The notes under the pieces: generated by a model
Told to the model about the DNA's origin: nothing
Seen by the model: the letters and a program-made list of their open reading frames with translations, nothing else
Databases searched by the model: none
Made by a program: the position numbers and the translations under genes
Shown here: piece after piece, positions 1 through 7,531 of the stretch
How the letters are laid out: each line of letters opens with the position of its first letter
Position numbering within the stretch: position 1 is the first letter of the stretch
Source: an uncultured Clostridia bacterium
Lineage (GTDB): Bacteria > Bacillota > Clostridia > Christensenellales > Aristaeellaceae
DNA: 32,768 nucleotides
Reading direction: 5' to 3'
Assembly: GCA_946407745.1 (NCBI GenBank)
Contig: CAMJPQ010000038.1
Coordinates: 1-32,768 of the forward strand

Positions 1-2
1 TG

Positions 3-1610
3 GCTGACCTGACCAACTACCTGATGCTGGAAATGGGCCAGCCCATGCACGCCTTCGACAGCCGCAAGGTGGAAAAAATCCGCATCCGCCGCTTTGAGCA
101 GCCCTTCACCTTCCAGACGCTGGACGGTGTGGAGCGCGCCATCGACGAGAACACCCTGATGATCTGCAATGGCGACACGCCGGTGGCGATCGCGGGCATC
201 ATGGGCGGCCTGGACAGCGAGATTGTGGAGGACACCACCTCGCTGACGCTGGAGAGCGCCACCTTTGACGCGGCCTGCGTGCGCAAATCCACCGTGCGCC
301 TGGCCCACCGCACCGACGCCTCTGCCCGGTACGAAAAGAGCCTTGACCCGGAGATGACCGTGCCGGCGATCGCGCGCTTTTTGCACCTGCTGAAGGAGAT
401 CGACGGCGGCGTGAAGGTAACCTCCGCCCTGACCGACGAGGTGGCCTTCCGTTTCCCGCCGGTGCGCCTGACCTTTGACAAGGCCTATGTGGACCGCTAC
501 ACCGGCATTGAGCTGACCCATGAGGACATCGTGCGCCCGCTGACGGCGCTGGGCTTCAAGGTCGCGAGCAAGGGTGACAGCTATACCGTGGACGTGCCCT
601 CCTGGCGCGCCACCAAGGACGTGACCATCAAGGCGGACATCATCGAAGAGATCACCCGCATTTACGGCTATGACAACTTTGATGTGCACACCACACTCGC
701 TCCGCTCTACCCTGTGCGCCCCTTGCCGGAAAAGACCATCGAGGACAAGCTGAAGGACATGCTGGTGCAGCGCTACTGCCTGCACGAGGTACACAGCTAC
801 ATCTGGCAGTACGCCGACGAGATGAAGAAGCTGGGCATGGCCGTGGAGGACAACGTGCGCCTGGCCAATGCCACCAATCCCAACCTGGAGGTGCTTCGCA
901 CCTCACTGGTGCCCACACAGCTGTGCCAGGTGAAGGGCAACACGGCCTTCGCGCCCTCCTTCGGCGTGTTTGAAATCGGCCATGTGGTGAACGGCCTGAA
1001 GGCCGACGGCCTCTGTGACGAGCACAAGAAGCTGTGCGTGACGCTCTTCAGCCGCACCGAGGACACCCAGGCGCTGTATTTCCGCCTGCGCGACATGCTG
1101 TGCGATATGGCGGAGACCATCAAGCACAAGCCGCTGGCTTTCCGCGCGGCAAAGGCTGCGCACAGCTGGGAGCACCCCAAGAACCTGAACACCCTGCTGC
1201 TGGACGGCAGGGAGCTGGGCACGCTGGGCGTTGCGCATCCCAATGTGGCGGAGAAGATCGACAAAAAGGCCGCCATCGTGTTCGCCGAGCTCGATATCGC
1301 CGCCTTTGTGGAGGCGGAGCGCGCCGCCATCGATTACCGTGTACCGAGCAAGTACCCGGGCATGGAGCAGGACCTGACGGTTTATTCCGACACCTTCGCC
1401 CCCATTGCCGAGGCGGTGGCGGCAGTCGGCAGCCCGCTGGTGCAGCGCGTGAGTGTGGTATCCACCTTTGCGGACGCACTCGGCCGCACCATCTCCGTGC
1501 GCCTGTTCTTCTCCCATCCCGACCGCACGCTCACCGGCGAGGAGGTGCAGCAGGTGATGGACAGCCTAGCACAGGAGCTTGAGAAAAAGGGCATTCGCAG
1601 GAAAATGTAA
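3..1610 (+). CDS. pheT: Phenylalanine--tRNA ligase beta subunit, 5' truncated
   Basis: This is the beta chain of the alpha2-beta2 enzyme that charges tRNA-Phe. The gene enters from outside the window: the frame is open from base 3, before the first ATG at 24, and begins inside the B3/B4 editing region (MLEMGQPMHAFD). About 535 residues remain of a usual length near 800, so the N-terminal EMAP-like tRNA-binding domain lies upstream. Next come the B5 region (about residues 150-230), a catalytic-like core, and a C-terminal FDX-ACB anticodon-binding domain from YPGMEQDLTVYSD to the basic end GIRRKM. pheS is expected immediately upstream on the same strand but is not visible. GC-rich hairpins follow the stop. 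Family assignment is firm; only the start is missing. Confidence 0.96.
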   Translation, partial: ADLTNYLMLEMGQPMHAFDSRKVEKIRIRRFEQPFTFQTLDGVERAIDENTLMICNGDTPVAIAGIMGGLDSEIVEDTTSLTLESATFDAACVRKSTVRLAHRTDASARYEKSLDPEMTVPAIARFLHLLKEIDGGVKVTSALTDEVAFRFPPVRLTFDKAYVDRYTGIELTHEDIVRPLTALGFKVASKGDSYTVDVPSWRATKDVTIKADIIEEITRIYGYDNFDVHTTLAPLYPVRPLPEKTIEDKLKDMLVQRYCLHEVHSYIWQYADEMKKLGMAVEDNVRLANATNPNLEVLRTSLVPTQLCQVKGNTAFAPSFGVFEIGHVVNGLKADGLCDEHKKLCVTLFSRTEDTQALYFRLRDMLCDMAETIKHKPLAFRAAKAAHSWEHPKNLNTLLLDGRELGTLGVAHPNVAEKIDKKAAIVFAELDIAAFVEAERAAIDYRVPSKYPGMEQDLTVYSDTFAPIAEAVAAVGSPLVQRVSVVSTFADALGRTISVRLFFSHPDRTLTGEEVQQVMDSLAQELEKKGIRRKM

Positions 1611-1630
1611 TTCCGGCGGCATGCCATCAC

Positions 1631-1680
1631 CGGGGCCAACGCGGCCCCGCACCGGCGGCGGAAAGCTTTTCCGCCGCCTT
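1631..1680 (+). terminator. Two GC-rich hairpins after pheT
   Basis: CGGGGCC at 1631-1637 pairs with GGCCCCG at 1643-1649. A second stem, GGCGGCGG at 1654-1661, pairs with CCGCCGCC at 1671-1678. Only a short, mixed pyrimidine stretch follows, so this is a plausible but not ideal intrinsic terminator for the pheT transcript. A new promoter begins nine bases further on. Confidence 0.5.
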
Positions 1681-1688
1681 CATCTCCC

Positions 1689-1717
1689 TTGCAAACCAAT
1701 GGCAATCATGCTATAAT
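1689..1717 (+). promoter_or_regulatory. Promoter of the alaS-like gene
   Basis: A -35 box TTGCAA (1689-1694) and a perfect -10 box TATAAT (1712-1717) are separated by 17 bases. TGC before the -10 box makes it an extended -10. It lies about 50 bases before the ATG at 1768. Confidence 0.75.
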
Positions 1718-1767
1718 CAGCCGACGGAAAAGGCTTCCGCGATATCTACCTGAGAGGAGCTGCCCCA

Positions 1768-3570
1768 ATGCCCAAGAATATCACCTCTGCTGAACTGCGC
1801 GAAAAATTCCAGTCCTTTATGGAATCCAAGGGCTGTCATCGTATTCCCTCCGCCTCTGTCATCCCCGAGAACGACCCCACGGTACTGTTCACCACCGCGG
1901 GCATGCACCCGCTGGTGCCCTACCTGCTGGGCACTCCCCATCCCGCCGGCACGCGCCTGACCGACGTGCAGAAGTGCATCCGCACCGGCGACATTGAGGA
2001 CGTGGGCGACGCCTCCCACCTGACCTTCTTCGAAATGCTGGGCAACTGGAGCCTGGGCGATTATTTCAAGAAAGAAGCCATTGCCTGGAGCTGGGAATTC
2101 CTCACGGATGAAAAGTATCTGGGCATCGAAAAGGACCGCCTGGCCTTCACCGTGTTTGAGGGCGATGAGGACTGCCCCCGCGACACGGAGAGCTGGCAGC
2201 TGTGGCGCGACCAGGGTGTGAAGGAGGATCACCTCTTCTACCTGCCCAAGGAGCACAACTGGTGGGGCCCCGCCGGCATCACCGGCCCCTGCGGCCCGGA
2301 CACGGAGATGTTCTACATCACCGACACCCCCGCCTGCGGCCCCGACTGCTCTCCTGCCTGCCACTGCGGACACTACCTGGAAATCTGGAACGACGTGTTC
2401 ATGCAGTACAACAAGCAGAAGGACGGCACCTTCATTCCCCTGGCGAAGAAGAACGTGGATACCGGTATGGGCCTGGAGCGCACCGTGTGCACGCTCAACG
2501 GCAAAAAGTCCGTGTACGAAACAGACGCCTTCACCGGCATCATTGCCCGCATCAGCGAGCTGAGCGGCAAGGAGTACGGCGCCGATGAGGAGACCACCCG
2601 TGCCTTCCGCATCGTGGCGGACCACATGCGCACCGCCACCTTCATCCTGGGCGACGACAGGGGCGTGTCTCCCTCCAACACCGATCAGGGCTATATCCTG
2701 CGCCGGCTGATCCGCCGCGCGGTGCGCTTCGGCATGAAGCTGGGCATGAGCGAGGGCTTCACCGGAGAGATCGCCAGCGTCATCATCGAGCAGTACAAGG
2801 ACGCCTATCCCGAGCTGCTGCGCAACAGCGCCTTTGTGCTGGAGCAGCTGAAGCTGGAGGAGACCCGCTTTGAGCGCACCCTGCGCCAGGGCGAAAAGGA
2901 ATTCGAGAAGGTCGCTGCCCGTGTTGAAAACGGTGTCATTGACGGCCTGAGCGCCTTCCACCTGTACGATACCTACGGCTATCCCATCGAAATGACCTGC
3001 GAGCTGGCCAAAGAACGCGGCATGACGGTGGATACCGACGCGTTTGCGGAGCATTTCAAAAAGCACCAGGAGCTGAGCCACCAGGGCGCCGACCAGAAGT
3101 TCAAGGGCGGCCTGGCCGACCAGACGGAGGAAACGGCCCGCCTGCACACCGCCACACACCTTCTGCACGCCGCGCTGCGCAAGGTCCTGGGCGACGAGGT
3201 GGCCCAGAAGGGCTCCAACATCACCGCGGAGCGTCTGCGTTTTGACTTCTCCTTCGGCCGCAAGGTCACCAAGGAGGAGCTTGCCGAGGTGGAGAAGCTG
3301 GTCAACGAGGCCATCGAGGCGGATGTGCCCGTGGTCTGCGAGGAGATGACCGTGCCCGAAGCGAAGGAAAAGGGCGCCATCGGCCTGTTCGAGAGCAAGT
3401 ACGGCGAGCGCGTGCGCACCTACAAGATGGGTGATTTTTCCTTCGAGATCTGCGGCGGCCCCCACGCCACCCACACCGGCGAGCTGGGGCACTTCAAGAT
3501 CCAGAAGGAAGAGAGCTCCTCCGCGGGCGTGCGCCGCATCAAGGCCGTGATTACCGCCAACCAGCACTGA
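1768..3570 (+). CDS. alaS: Compact alanine--tRNA ligase lacking the C-Ala domain
   Basis: This 600-residue class II synthetase is predicted to attach alanine to tRNA-Ala. The aminoacylation core is intact: the FFEMLGNWSLGDYFK motif, motif 3 DTGMGLER, and the tRNA-recognition helix around GYILRRLIRRAVRFG. The editing domain keeps both halves of its zinc site: H460-T-A-T-H464 and C562-G-G-P-H566. The protein ends shortly after that (ATTANQH-type tail), where ordinary bacterial AlaS proteins of about 870 residues continue with a coiled coil and the C-Ala domain. A Cys/His-rich stretch at residues 190-202 (C190, C194, C198, H199, C200, H202) could bind another zinc. The ATG at 1768 follows a GAGAGGAG site. 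The gene has its own promoter and terminator. It may be the only AlaS, or a second, specialised copy; the sequence cannot tell. Confidence 0.85.
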   Translation: MPKNITSAELREKFQSFMESKGCHRIPSASVIPENDPTVLFTTAGMHPLVPYLLGTPHPAGTRLTDVQKCIRTGDIEDVGDASHLTFFEMLGNWSLGDYFKKEAIAWSWEFLTDEKYLGIEKDRLAFTVFEGDEDCPRDTESWQLWRDQGVKEDHLFYLPKEHNWWGPAGITGPCGPDTEMFYITDTPACGPDCSPACHCGHYLEIWNDVFMQYNKQKDGTFIPLAKKNVDTGMGLERTVCTLNGKKSVYETDAFTGIIARISELSGKEYGADEETTRAFRIVADHMRTATFILGDDRGVSPSNTDQGYILRRLIRRAVRFGMKLGMSEGFTGEIASVIIEQYKDAYPELLRNSAFVLEQLKLEETRFERTLRQGEKEFEKVAARVENGVIDGLSAFHLYDTYGYPIEMTCELAKERGMTVDTDAFAEHFKKHQELSHQGADQKFKGGLADQTEETARLHTATHLLHAALRKVLGDEVAQKGSNITAERLRFDFSFGRKVTKEELAEVEKLVNEAIEADVPVVCEEMTVPEAKEKGAIGLFESKYGERVRTYKMGDFSFEICGGPHATHTGELGHFKIQKEESSSAGVRRIKAVITANQH

Positions 3571-3576
3571 TACCGC

Positions 3577-3618
3577 ACCGCCCTGCCTGTCCCGCATCGG
3601 GCCAGCGGGGCGGTTTTT
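3577..3618 (+). terminator. Intrinsic terminator after the alaS-like gene
   Basis: ACCGCCC (3577-3583) pairs with GGGCGGT (3608-3614), with further internal pairing, followed directly by a run of T to 3618. It begins seven bases after the alaS-like stop. Confidence 0.8.
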
Positions 3619-3643
3619 CAGAAAAAACAGCATGGAGGATCAC

Positions 3644-4702
3644 ATGAACAGCATCACGCTTTCCTCTCCCCTGGTGCAGCTGACAGGCCGTGTGGACTTA
3701 AGCGGCGGCAGCGCCGGGTTCTATTGGCCGGCCTCCTCCTCCCTGGTGAGGTTCCATGGCACGACCCTGTCCGTCACGGCGCAGATCAACGATATATGGG
3801 GCAGCAACGCCCTTGGCCTTGTGGTGGACGGGCGCGTGAGCAAGGTGCCGGTCAATAAGGCGATGAACGGCAGGGAGCAGACCTTCCTTCTGGCGGAAAA
3901 CCTGGAGGCGGAGGGCGAGCACACCGTGCTTGTCTATAAGCGACTGGACTGCTCCTACAGCTACCGGCTGCTCAGCTTTTCCACTGACGGTGACTTCCTG
4001 CCCCCGCCGGAGCGCCCCGCGCTGCGCCTGGAATTCTATGGCGACAGCGTGACCAGCGGCGCCTGCGTGGAGGCGGAGGATTATGTAGGGCGCACGGACC
4101 CCTGTTCCAACGACGCCGCCTATGACAACAGCTGGTGGAGCTATGCCTGGCAGTGCGCCCGCCTGCTGGGCGCGGAGGTGCATACCACCTCCCAGGGCGG
4201 CATCGCGGTGCTGAATGACACGGGCTACTTCCACTATCCTGACGGCATCGGCATGGTGGACAGCTGGAACAGGCTGTGCTATTTCCCGGAGGCAGGCGAG
4301 TACACCGAGTGGGACTTCAGCCGGTTTGTACCCCATGCGGTGGTGTTTGCGCTGGGGCAGAACGACCAGCACAACGCCAGGACCGACGCCAACGACCTGA
4401 AATGCGAGGGCGAGTACCGCACGAAGTGGAAGGAAGCCTACAAGGGCATTGCCCGCGGTGTGGCGGGGCACTATCCCCAGGGCACGCCGCTGGTCTTCAT
4501 CACCACGCTGATCCGCCACGACCCGGCCTGGGACAGTGCCATCGGTGAAATTGCCGCGGAGCTGCGCGCGGAGGGCTATCAGGCATCGCAATACCTCTTC
4601 CGCCGCAACGGCGACGGCACCAACGGGCATCCCCGCATTTCCGAGCAGCGGGAGATGGCCGAAGAGCTGGCGGCGTACCTGAAGCAGGTACTGAAGCTGT
4701 GA
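3644..4702 (+). CDS. CE2-like SGNH carbohydrate esterase
   Basis: This 352-residue protein has the two-part build of carbohydrate esterase family 2: an N-terminal beta-sandwich (about residues 1-120) and an SGNH hydrolase domain. The nucleophile is S135 in EFYGDSVTSG, the block III Asn is N240 in LGQND, and the catalytic His is H329 in TNGHP. The residue three before the His is Thr rather than Asp; some characterised CE2 enzymes also work with a Ser-His dyad. Such enzymes remove acetyl groups from plant polysaccharides or oligosaccharides. No signal peptide is seen, so I infer action on imported sugars. ATG 3644 is chosen over ATG 3632 because GGAGG at 3634-3638 sits five bases before it and covers the earlier ATG. 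mnmE begins 14 bases after the stop. Confidence 0.8.
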   Translation: MNSITLSSPLVQLTGRVDLSGGSAGFYWPASSSLVRFHGTTLSVTAQINDIWGSNALGLVVDGRVSKVPVNKAMNGREQTFLLAENLEAEGEHTVLVYKRLDCSYSYRLLSFSTDGDFLPPPERPALRLEFYGDSVTSGACVEAEDYVGRTDPCSNDAAYDNSWWSYAWQCARLLGAEVHTTSQGGIAVLNDTGYFHYPDGIGMVDSWNRLCYFPEAGEYTEWDFSRFVPHAVVFALGQNDQHNARTDANDLKCEGEYRTKWKEAYKGIARGVAGHYPQGTPLVFITTLIRHDPAWDSAIGEIAAELRAEGYQASQYLFRRNGDGTNGHPRISEQREMAEELAAYLKQVLKL

Positions 4703-4716
4703 AAGCGGGTGCGGAA

Positions 4717-6054
4717 ATGACCGATACGATTGCGGCCGTCGCCACCCCTCCGGGGGAAGGCGGCATCGGCATAGTGCGTCTTTCCGGCCCCGGGGCGGAG
4801 GAGATACTCCTTCGCCTTTTTTGCCCCGCGGGCAAACCGGGCAGGCTGGAGAGCCACCGCCTGTACTACGGCCATGTGAAGGACGGAGCCGTCACTGTGG
4901 ATGAGGGCATGGCGGTTGTGATGCGCGCGCCGCGCTCCTATACGCGGGAGGATGTGGCGGAGCTGCAGCTGCACGGCGGCCAGGCGGTGCTGCAGACAGC
5001 ACTGCGCCTGTGCCTTCGGGAGGGAGCCAGGCTCGCGGAGCCGGGCGAGTTCACCCGCCGTGCCTTCGAAAACGGGCGGATTGACCTGGCGCAGGCAGAG
5101 GCGGTGATGGCGCTCATTTCCGCCCGCAGCGAGCAGGCCAGGCAGGCGGCGGTGAGGCAGCTGGAGGGCGGCGCCAGCGCCTTCATCCGCGAGGCGGCGG
5201 ACGAGCTGTACAGAATCCAGGCCGCTGTGGCCGCCTGCATCGATTACCCGGAGGAAGTGAGCGAGGAGGAGGCGCTGGCGGACGTGCAGCCCCGCCTTGC
5301 GGCGCTCTCTCAGCACCTGGAGGAGGCCGCGGATGAAAAGGCGGCCAGAATACTCCAAAATGGCCTGCAGGTGGCCCTGTGCGGGCGGCCGAATGTGGGA
5401 AAAAGCAGCCTGCTGAATGCCGTGCTGCGTGAAGACCGGGCGATCGTGACCCCTGTGGCCGGCACCACGCGCGACATCGTGACCGGAGAGACCATCCTTG
5501 GCGGCTGCCTTGTGCGCCTGACGGACACAGCCGGTGTGCGCGACACGGAGGATACCGTGGAGCGGCTGGGCGTGGAGCGGGCGAAAAAGGCCATGCGGGA
5601 GGCTGACCTGCTGCTGCTGGTGCTGGACGCCAGCCAGCAGCTGACGGAGGAAGACCGCCTGCTGCTGGAGGAGTGCGCGGGGCAGGACGCGGTGATCCTG
5701 CTGAACAAGGGCGACCTGCCGCAGACGGTGTTTGCAGAGGATGTGTCCGGCTACGGCCTGCGGGTGATGAATATCTCCGCCAGCCGGCCGGAGACGCTTG
5801 CGCCGCTGCGCGCGCTGCTGGCCGAAAAGGCGAGGTGCGCGGACAGCCTTGCACTGACACAGCCCCGGCATGTGGAAGCGGCACGGCGCGCCGCCGCCCA
5901 TCTGCGCAGCGCCGCGGAGGCGATGAACACGGCAGTGGACCTGTGCTCGGTGGACCTGCTTGCCGCCCAGAGCGCGCTGGCGGAAATCACCGGTGACGCG
6001 GTGGAGGAGCGGCTGCTGGACCGTGTGTTTGAGGAATTCTGCGTTGGGAAATGA
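4717..6054 (+). CDS. mnmE: tRNA uridine-5-carboxymethylaminomethyl(34) modification GTPase MnmE
   Basis: MnmE works with MnmG to modify the wobble uridine (U34) of certain tRNAs, using a folate one-carbon unit and GTP hydrolysis. The 445-residue protein has the standard start MTDTIAAVATPPGEGG, an N-terminal folate-binding domain, and a helical domain interrupted by a G domain. That G domain has GRPNVGKSS at 223-231, AGTTRDI, DTAG and NKGD. The terminal FCVGK carries the conserved C442. An in-frame GTG at 4699 overlaps the previous stop, but the family N terminus starts at ATG 4717; the ribosome binding site is weak. In many Bacillota mnmE sits by mnmG near the origin; here its neighbours are an esterase gene and a terminator, and mnmG is not in view. 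Confidence 0.96.
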   Translation: MTDTIAAVATPPGEGGIGIVRLSGPGAEEILLRLFCPAGKPGRLESHRLYYGHVKDGAVTVDEGMAVVMRAPRSYTREDVAELQLHGGQAVLQTALRLCLREGARLAEPGEFTRRAFENGRIDLAQAEAVMALISARSEQARQAAVRQLEGGASAFIREAADELYRIQAAVAACIDYPEEVSEEEALADVQPRLAALSQHLEEAADEKAARILQNGLQVALCGRPNVGKSSLLNAVLREDRAIVTPVAGTTRDIVTGETILGGCLVRLTDTAGVRDTEDTVERLGVERAKKAMREADLLLLVLDASQQLTEEDRLLLEECAGQDAVILLNKGDLPQTVFAEDVSGYGLRVMNISASRPETLAPLRALLAEKARCADSLALTQPRHVEAARRAAAHLRSAAEAMNTAVDLCSVDLLAAQSALAEITGDAVEERLLDRVFEEFCVGK

Positions 6055-6072
6055 CGGCATGCCCATCCCTAA

Positions 6073-6095
6073 GCGCTGCGGCTGACACGCAGCGC
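6073..6095 (+). terminator. Hairpin after mnmE
   Basis: GCGCTGCG (6073-6080) pairs perfectly with CGCAGCGC (6088-6095), a short distance after the mnmE stop. No T-run follows, so it may protect a 3' end or add to the stronger terminator just downstream. Confidence 0.4.
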
Positions 6096-6103
6096 AAAAG
6101 AGA

Positions 6104-6161
6104 AAAACCCTCCTGAGGCAGTGCCGCTATTTGTTCAGCGGCCTTGCCTCAGGAGGGTTTT
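6104..6161. terminator. Strong bidirectional terminator between mnmE and the coiled-coil gene
   Basis: A perfect 17-base inverted repeat, AAAACCCTCCTGAGGCA (6104-6120) and its complement (6145-6161), encloses a second stem GCCGCT (6123-6128) with AGCGGC (6137-6142). It has T-rich ends on both strands and lies between convergent genes, so it should end transcription from both sides. Confidence 0.9.
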
Positions 6162-6172
6162 GTACGGGGAAT

Positions 6173-6856
6173 TTATCTCCCCTGATTCATCTGCTCGCGG
6201 TTGCTGCGCACCTGCTGCATCACGCCGCCCAGGTACTGCTCCGCCTTGTCAAACAGCTCATCCAGGCTGCCGAAGGTATCCTGGCGCAGCTGATACATCT
6301 GCTGCTGTGTCTTCTCGGTCAGCTCGTTGGCCTCCACCTTGGCGCGGCGCAGCACGGCCTCCTGATCCACCAGCGCGCGGGCCTGCGTCTGGGCGTCGGC
6401 CACAATGGCCTGCGCCTGCTGGGATGCGTGCTCCCGCATGGCCTGCCCGTCCGCCTGGGCCTGCGCCTGCGCCTGCTGCACAATGCGTTCCGCCTCCTGA
6501 CGGGCAAGCTGGATGTTGTTCTGCGCCTGCGTCTGCTGCTCCTGCAGCTGGCGCAGCTTATCCTGCCCCTCCTGCGTGATGCGCTCCGCCTCCGTCTTTG
6601 CGGAGGAAACAATGCCTGCCGCCTCGCGGTTGGCCTTTTCGATGATCTGCGCTTCCTCGCTCACGATGCTGTCCGCCACGGTAAGCGCGTCCGGCAGGTT
6701 CTGCTGCAGGGTCTGAATCAGCTGAGTGATGTCCTCCGTGCGCACCCTCACGGTATCCGCGCGGAAAATGCTTTTCTGCCCGGTGGCCACCAGGTTTTCA
6801 ATGCCCTTGATGGCGGCCATGCACTGCTGCACGTTTGCGCTGCCTTCTACAGCCAT
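6173..6856 (-). CDS. Soluble coiled-coil protein, V-ATPase subunit H-like
   Basis: This 227-residue protein is mostly one long Ala/Gln/Glu-rich helix. From about residue 60 to 190 it is full of heptad-like patterns such as EKANREAAGIVSSAKTEAER and ARQEAERIVQQAQAQAQ. This composition resembles V-type ATPase subunit H, F-type subunit b and the helical part of DivIVA-like proteins, but no membrane segment is present and no ATPase genes are nearby. The start is taken at rev-ATG 6856, behind an AAAGGTGG site, because the upstream in-frame extension has no binding site and is low-complexity. It follows the P-loop gene on the same strand, with a terminator-like hairpin between them. Function is unknown; a scaffolding or division-associated role is only a guess. 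Confidence 0.75.
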   Translation of the reverse strand: MAVEGSANVQQCMAAIKGIENLVATGQKSIFRADTVRVRTEDITQLIQTLQQNLPDALTVADSIVSEEAQIIEKANREAAGIVSSAKTEAERITQEGQDKLRQLQEQQTQAQNNIQLARQEAERIVQQAQAQAQADGQAMREHASQQAQAIVADAQTQARALVDQEAVLRRAKVEANELTEKTQQQMYQLRQDTFGSLDELFDKAEQYLGGVMQQVRSNREQMNQGR

Positions 6857-6889
6857 GTGAGCGTTCCACCTTTCTCTTGGTCGGTTGAT

Positions 6890-6941
6890 TGCAAAAGAGG
6901 GTGACGGGAACACCGCCACCCGGAACGGGCATCCGCCCGTT
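6890..6941 (-). terminator. Terminator or attenuator between the P-loop and coiled-coil genes
   Basis: Read on the minus strand, AACGGGC/GCCCGTT (6941-6924) is followed by a nine-base-pair stem (6921-6913 with 6907-6899, one G-T pair) and then TCTTTTGC. The coiled-coil start is only about 35 bases further, with no clear promoter between. I read it as a leaky terminator that lowers the downstream gene relative to the P-loop gene. Confidence 0.6.
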
Positions 6942-6944
6942 ATG

Positions 6945-7355
6945 TCAGATCAGATACTTGGCCATGAACTCCGGCAGGGCCTGCGCGTCCGCGCTGACGG
7001 ACAGCACAAAATCCACCTCGTGTTTGGCGCTGAGCTCCTCCATGGCCTTGAACAGCCACTCTGCCTCGTTCAGGTCGGTTTTGCATAGCTTTTTGAAGGC
7101 GTCGATAAATACAGTGCCGATGTCAAAGTTCTGGCTGAGCATACCGGAGAGGAAGCCGAGGAACATCTCCGGGGAATGCACGTGGTAATCACCCGCGTTG
7201 ATGAAACGGACTTTATGGTCAACATCGAACATATAGCGGTTGTCGTCATCGAGGAAGACCACATCGTGCAGTCCTTCCTTGGCGGCCTGGTTGGTCATGT
7301 CAATCAGCCGCTTTGTTTTTCCGGAACCCTTATTGCCCGCGATAATCTGAATCAT
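6945..7355 (-). CDS. Small P-loop NTPase-like protein
   Basis: A 136-residue protein starting MIQIIAGNKGSGKTK, where GNKGSGKT is a Walker A motif at residues 7-14. A hydrophobic strand ending in Asp (GTVFID) is a candidate Walker B. The family is common in Clostridia and is often labelled 'twitching motility protein PilT', but PilT features (about 350 residues, Asp and His boxes) are absent, so that name should not be trusted. Rev-ATG 7355 is chosen over an upstream extension because AAAGGAGGG lies eight bases before it and a good promoter sits just upstream. The coiled-coil gene follows. Nucleotide binding is well supported; the substrate is unknown. Confidence 0.8.
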   Translation of the reverse strand: MIQIIAGNKGSGKTKRLIDMTNQAAKEGLHDVVFLDDDNRYMFDVDHKVRFINAGDYHVHSPEMFLGFLSGMLSQNFDIGTVFIDAFKKLCKTDLNEAEWLFKAMEELSAKHEVDFVLSVSADAQALPEFMAKYLI

Positions 7356-7391
7356 GGGAAAGGCCCTCCTTTGTGTTTTCTTCTTACCTGA

Positions 7392-7420
7392 ATTATACCC
7401 TATTTGGGCAGAAGTTGCAA
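7392..7420 (-). promoter_or_regulatory. Promoter of the P-loop gene
   Basis: On the minus strand, TTGCAA (7420-7415), a 17-base spacer and TATAAT (7397-7392). The -10 box is about 37 bases before the start codon. Confidence 0.8.
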
Positions 7421-7480
7421 TCCCCATTTTCCGGCTTTGAAATTGAGGCGCTGAAAGGGATGGAAACGCGCCCGGATATG

Positions 7481-7489
7481 TGCTATAGT
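7481..7489 (+). promoter_or_regulatory. Possible extended -10 promoter of the DUF554 gene
   Basis: TGCTATAGT at 7481-7489 matches an extended -10 element 43 bases before the DUF554 ATG. No good -35 box is found at the right distance, so this is a modest candidate. Confidence 0.45.
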
Positions 7490-7531
7490 TGCACGTGCCG
7501 CGGCGCTGTGCGCCGCGGAGGAGGTTGCAGC

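Noticed and set aside
1717-3633. Minus-strand open frame of 638 residues opposite the alaS-like gene
   Set aside because: It is His/Gly/Val/Leu-rich low-information sequence, antisense to a clear synthetase in a GC-rich genome, with no ribosome binding site or family motif.
4579-6066. Minus-strand open frame of 495 residues opposite mnmE
   Set aside because: Antisense to the conserved MnmE frame, composition typical of GC-rich shadow frames, and no recognisable domain.
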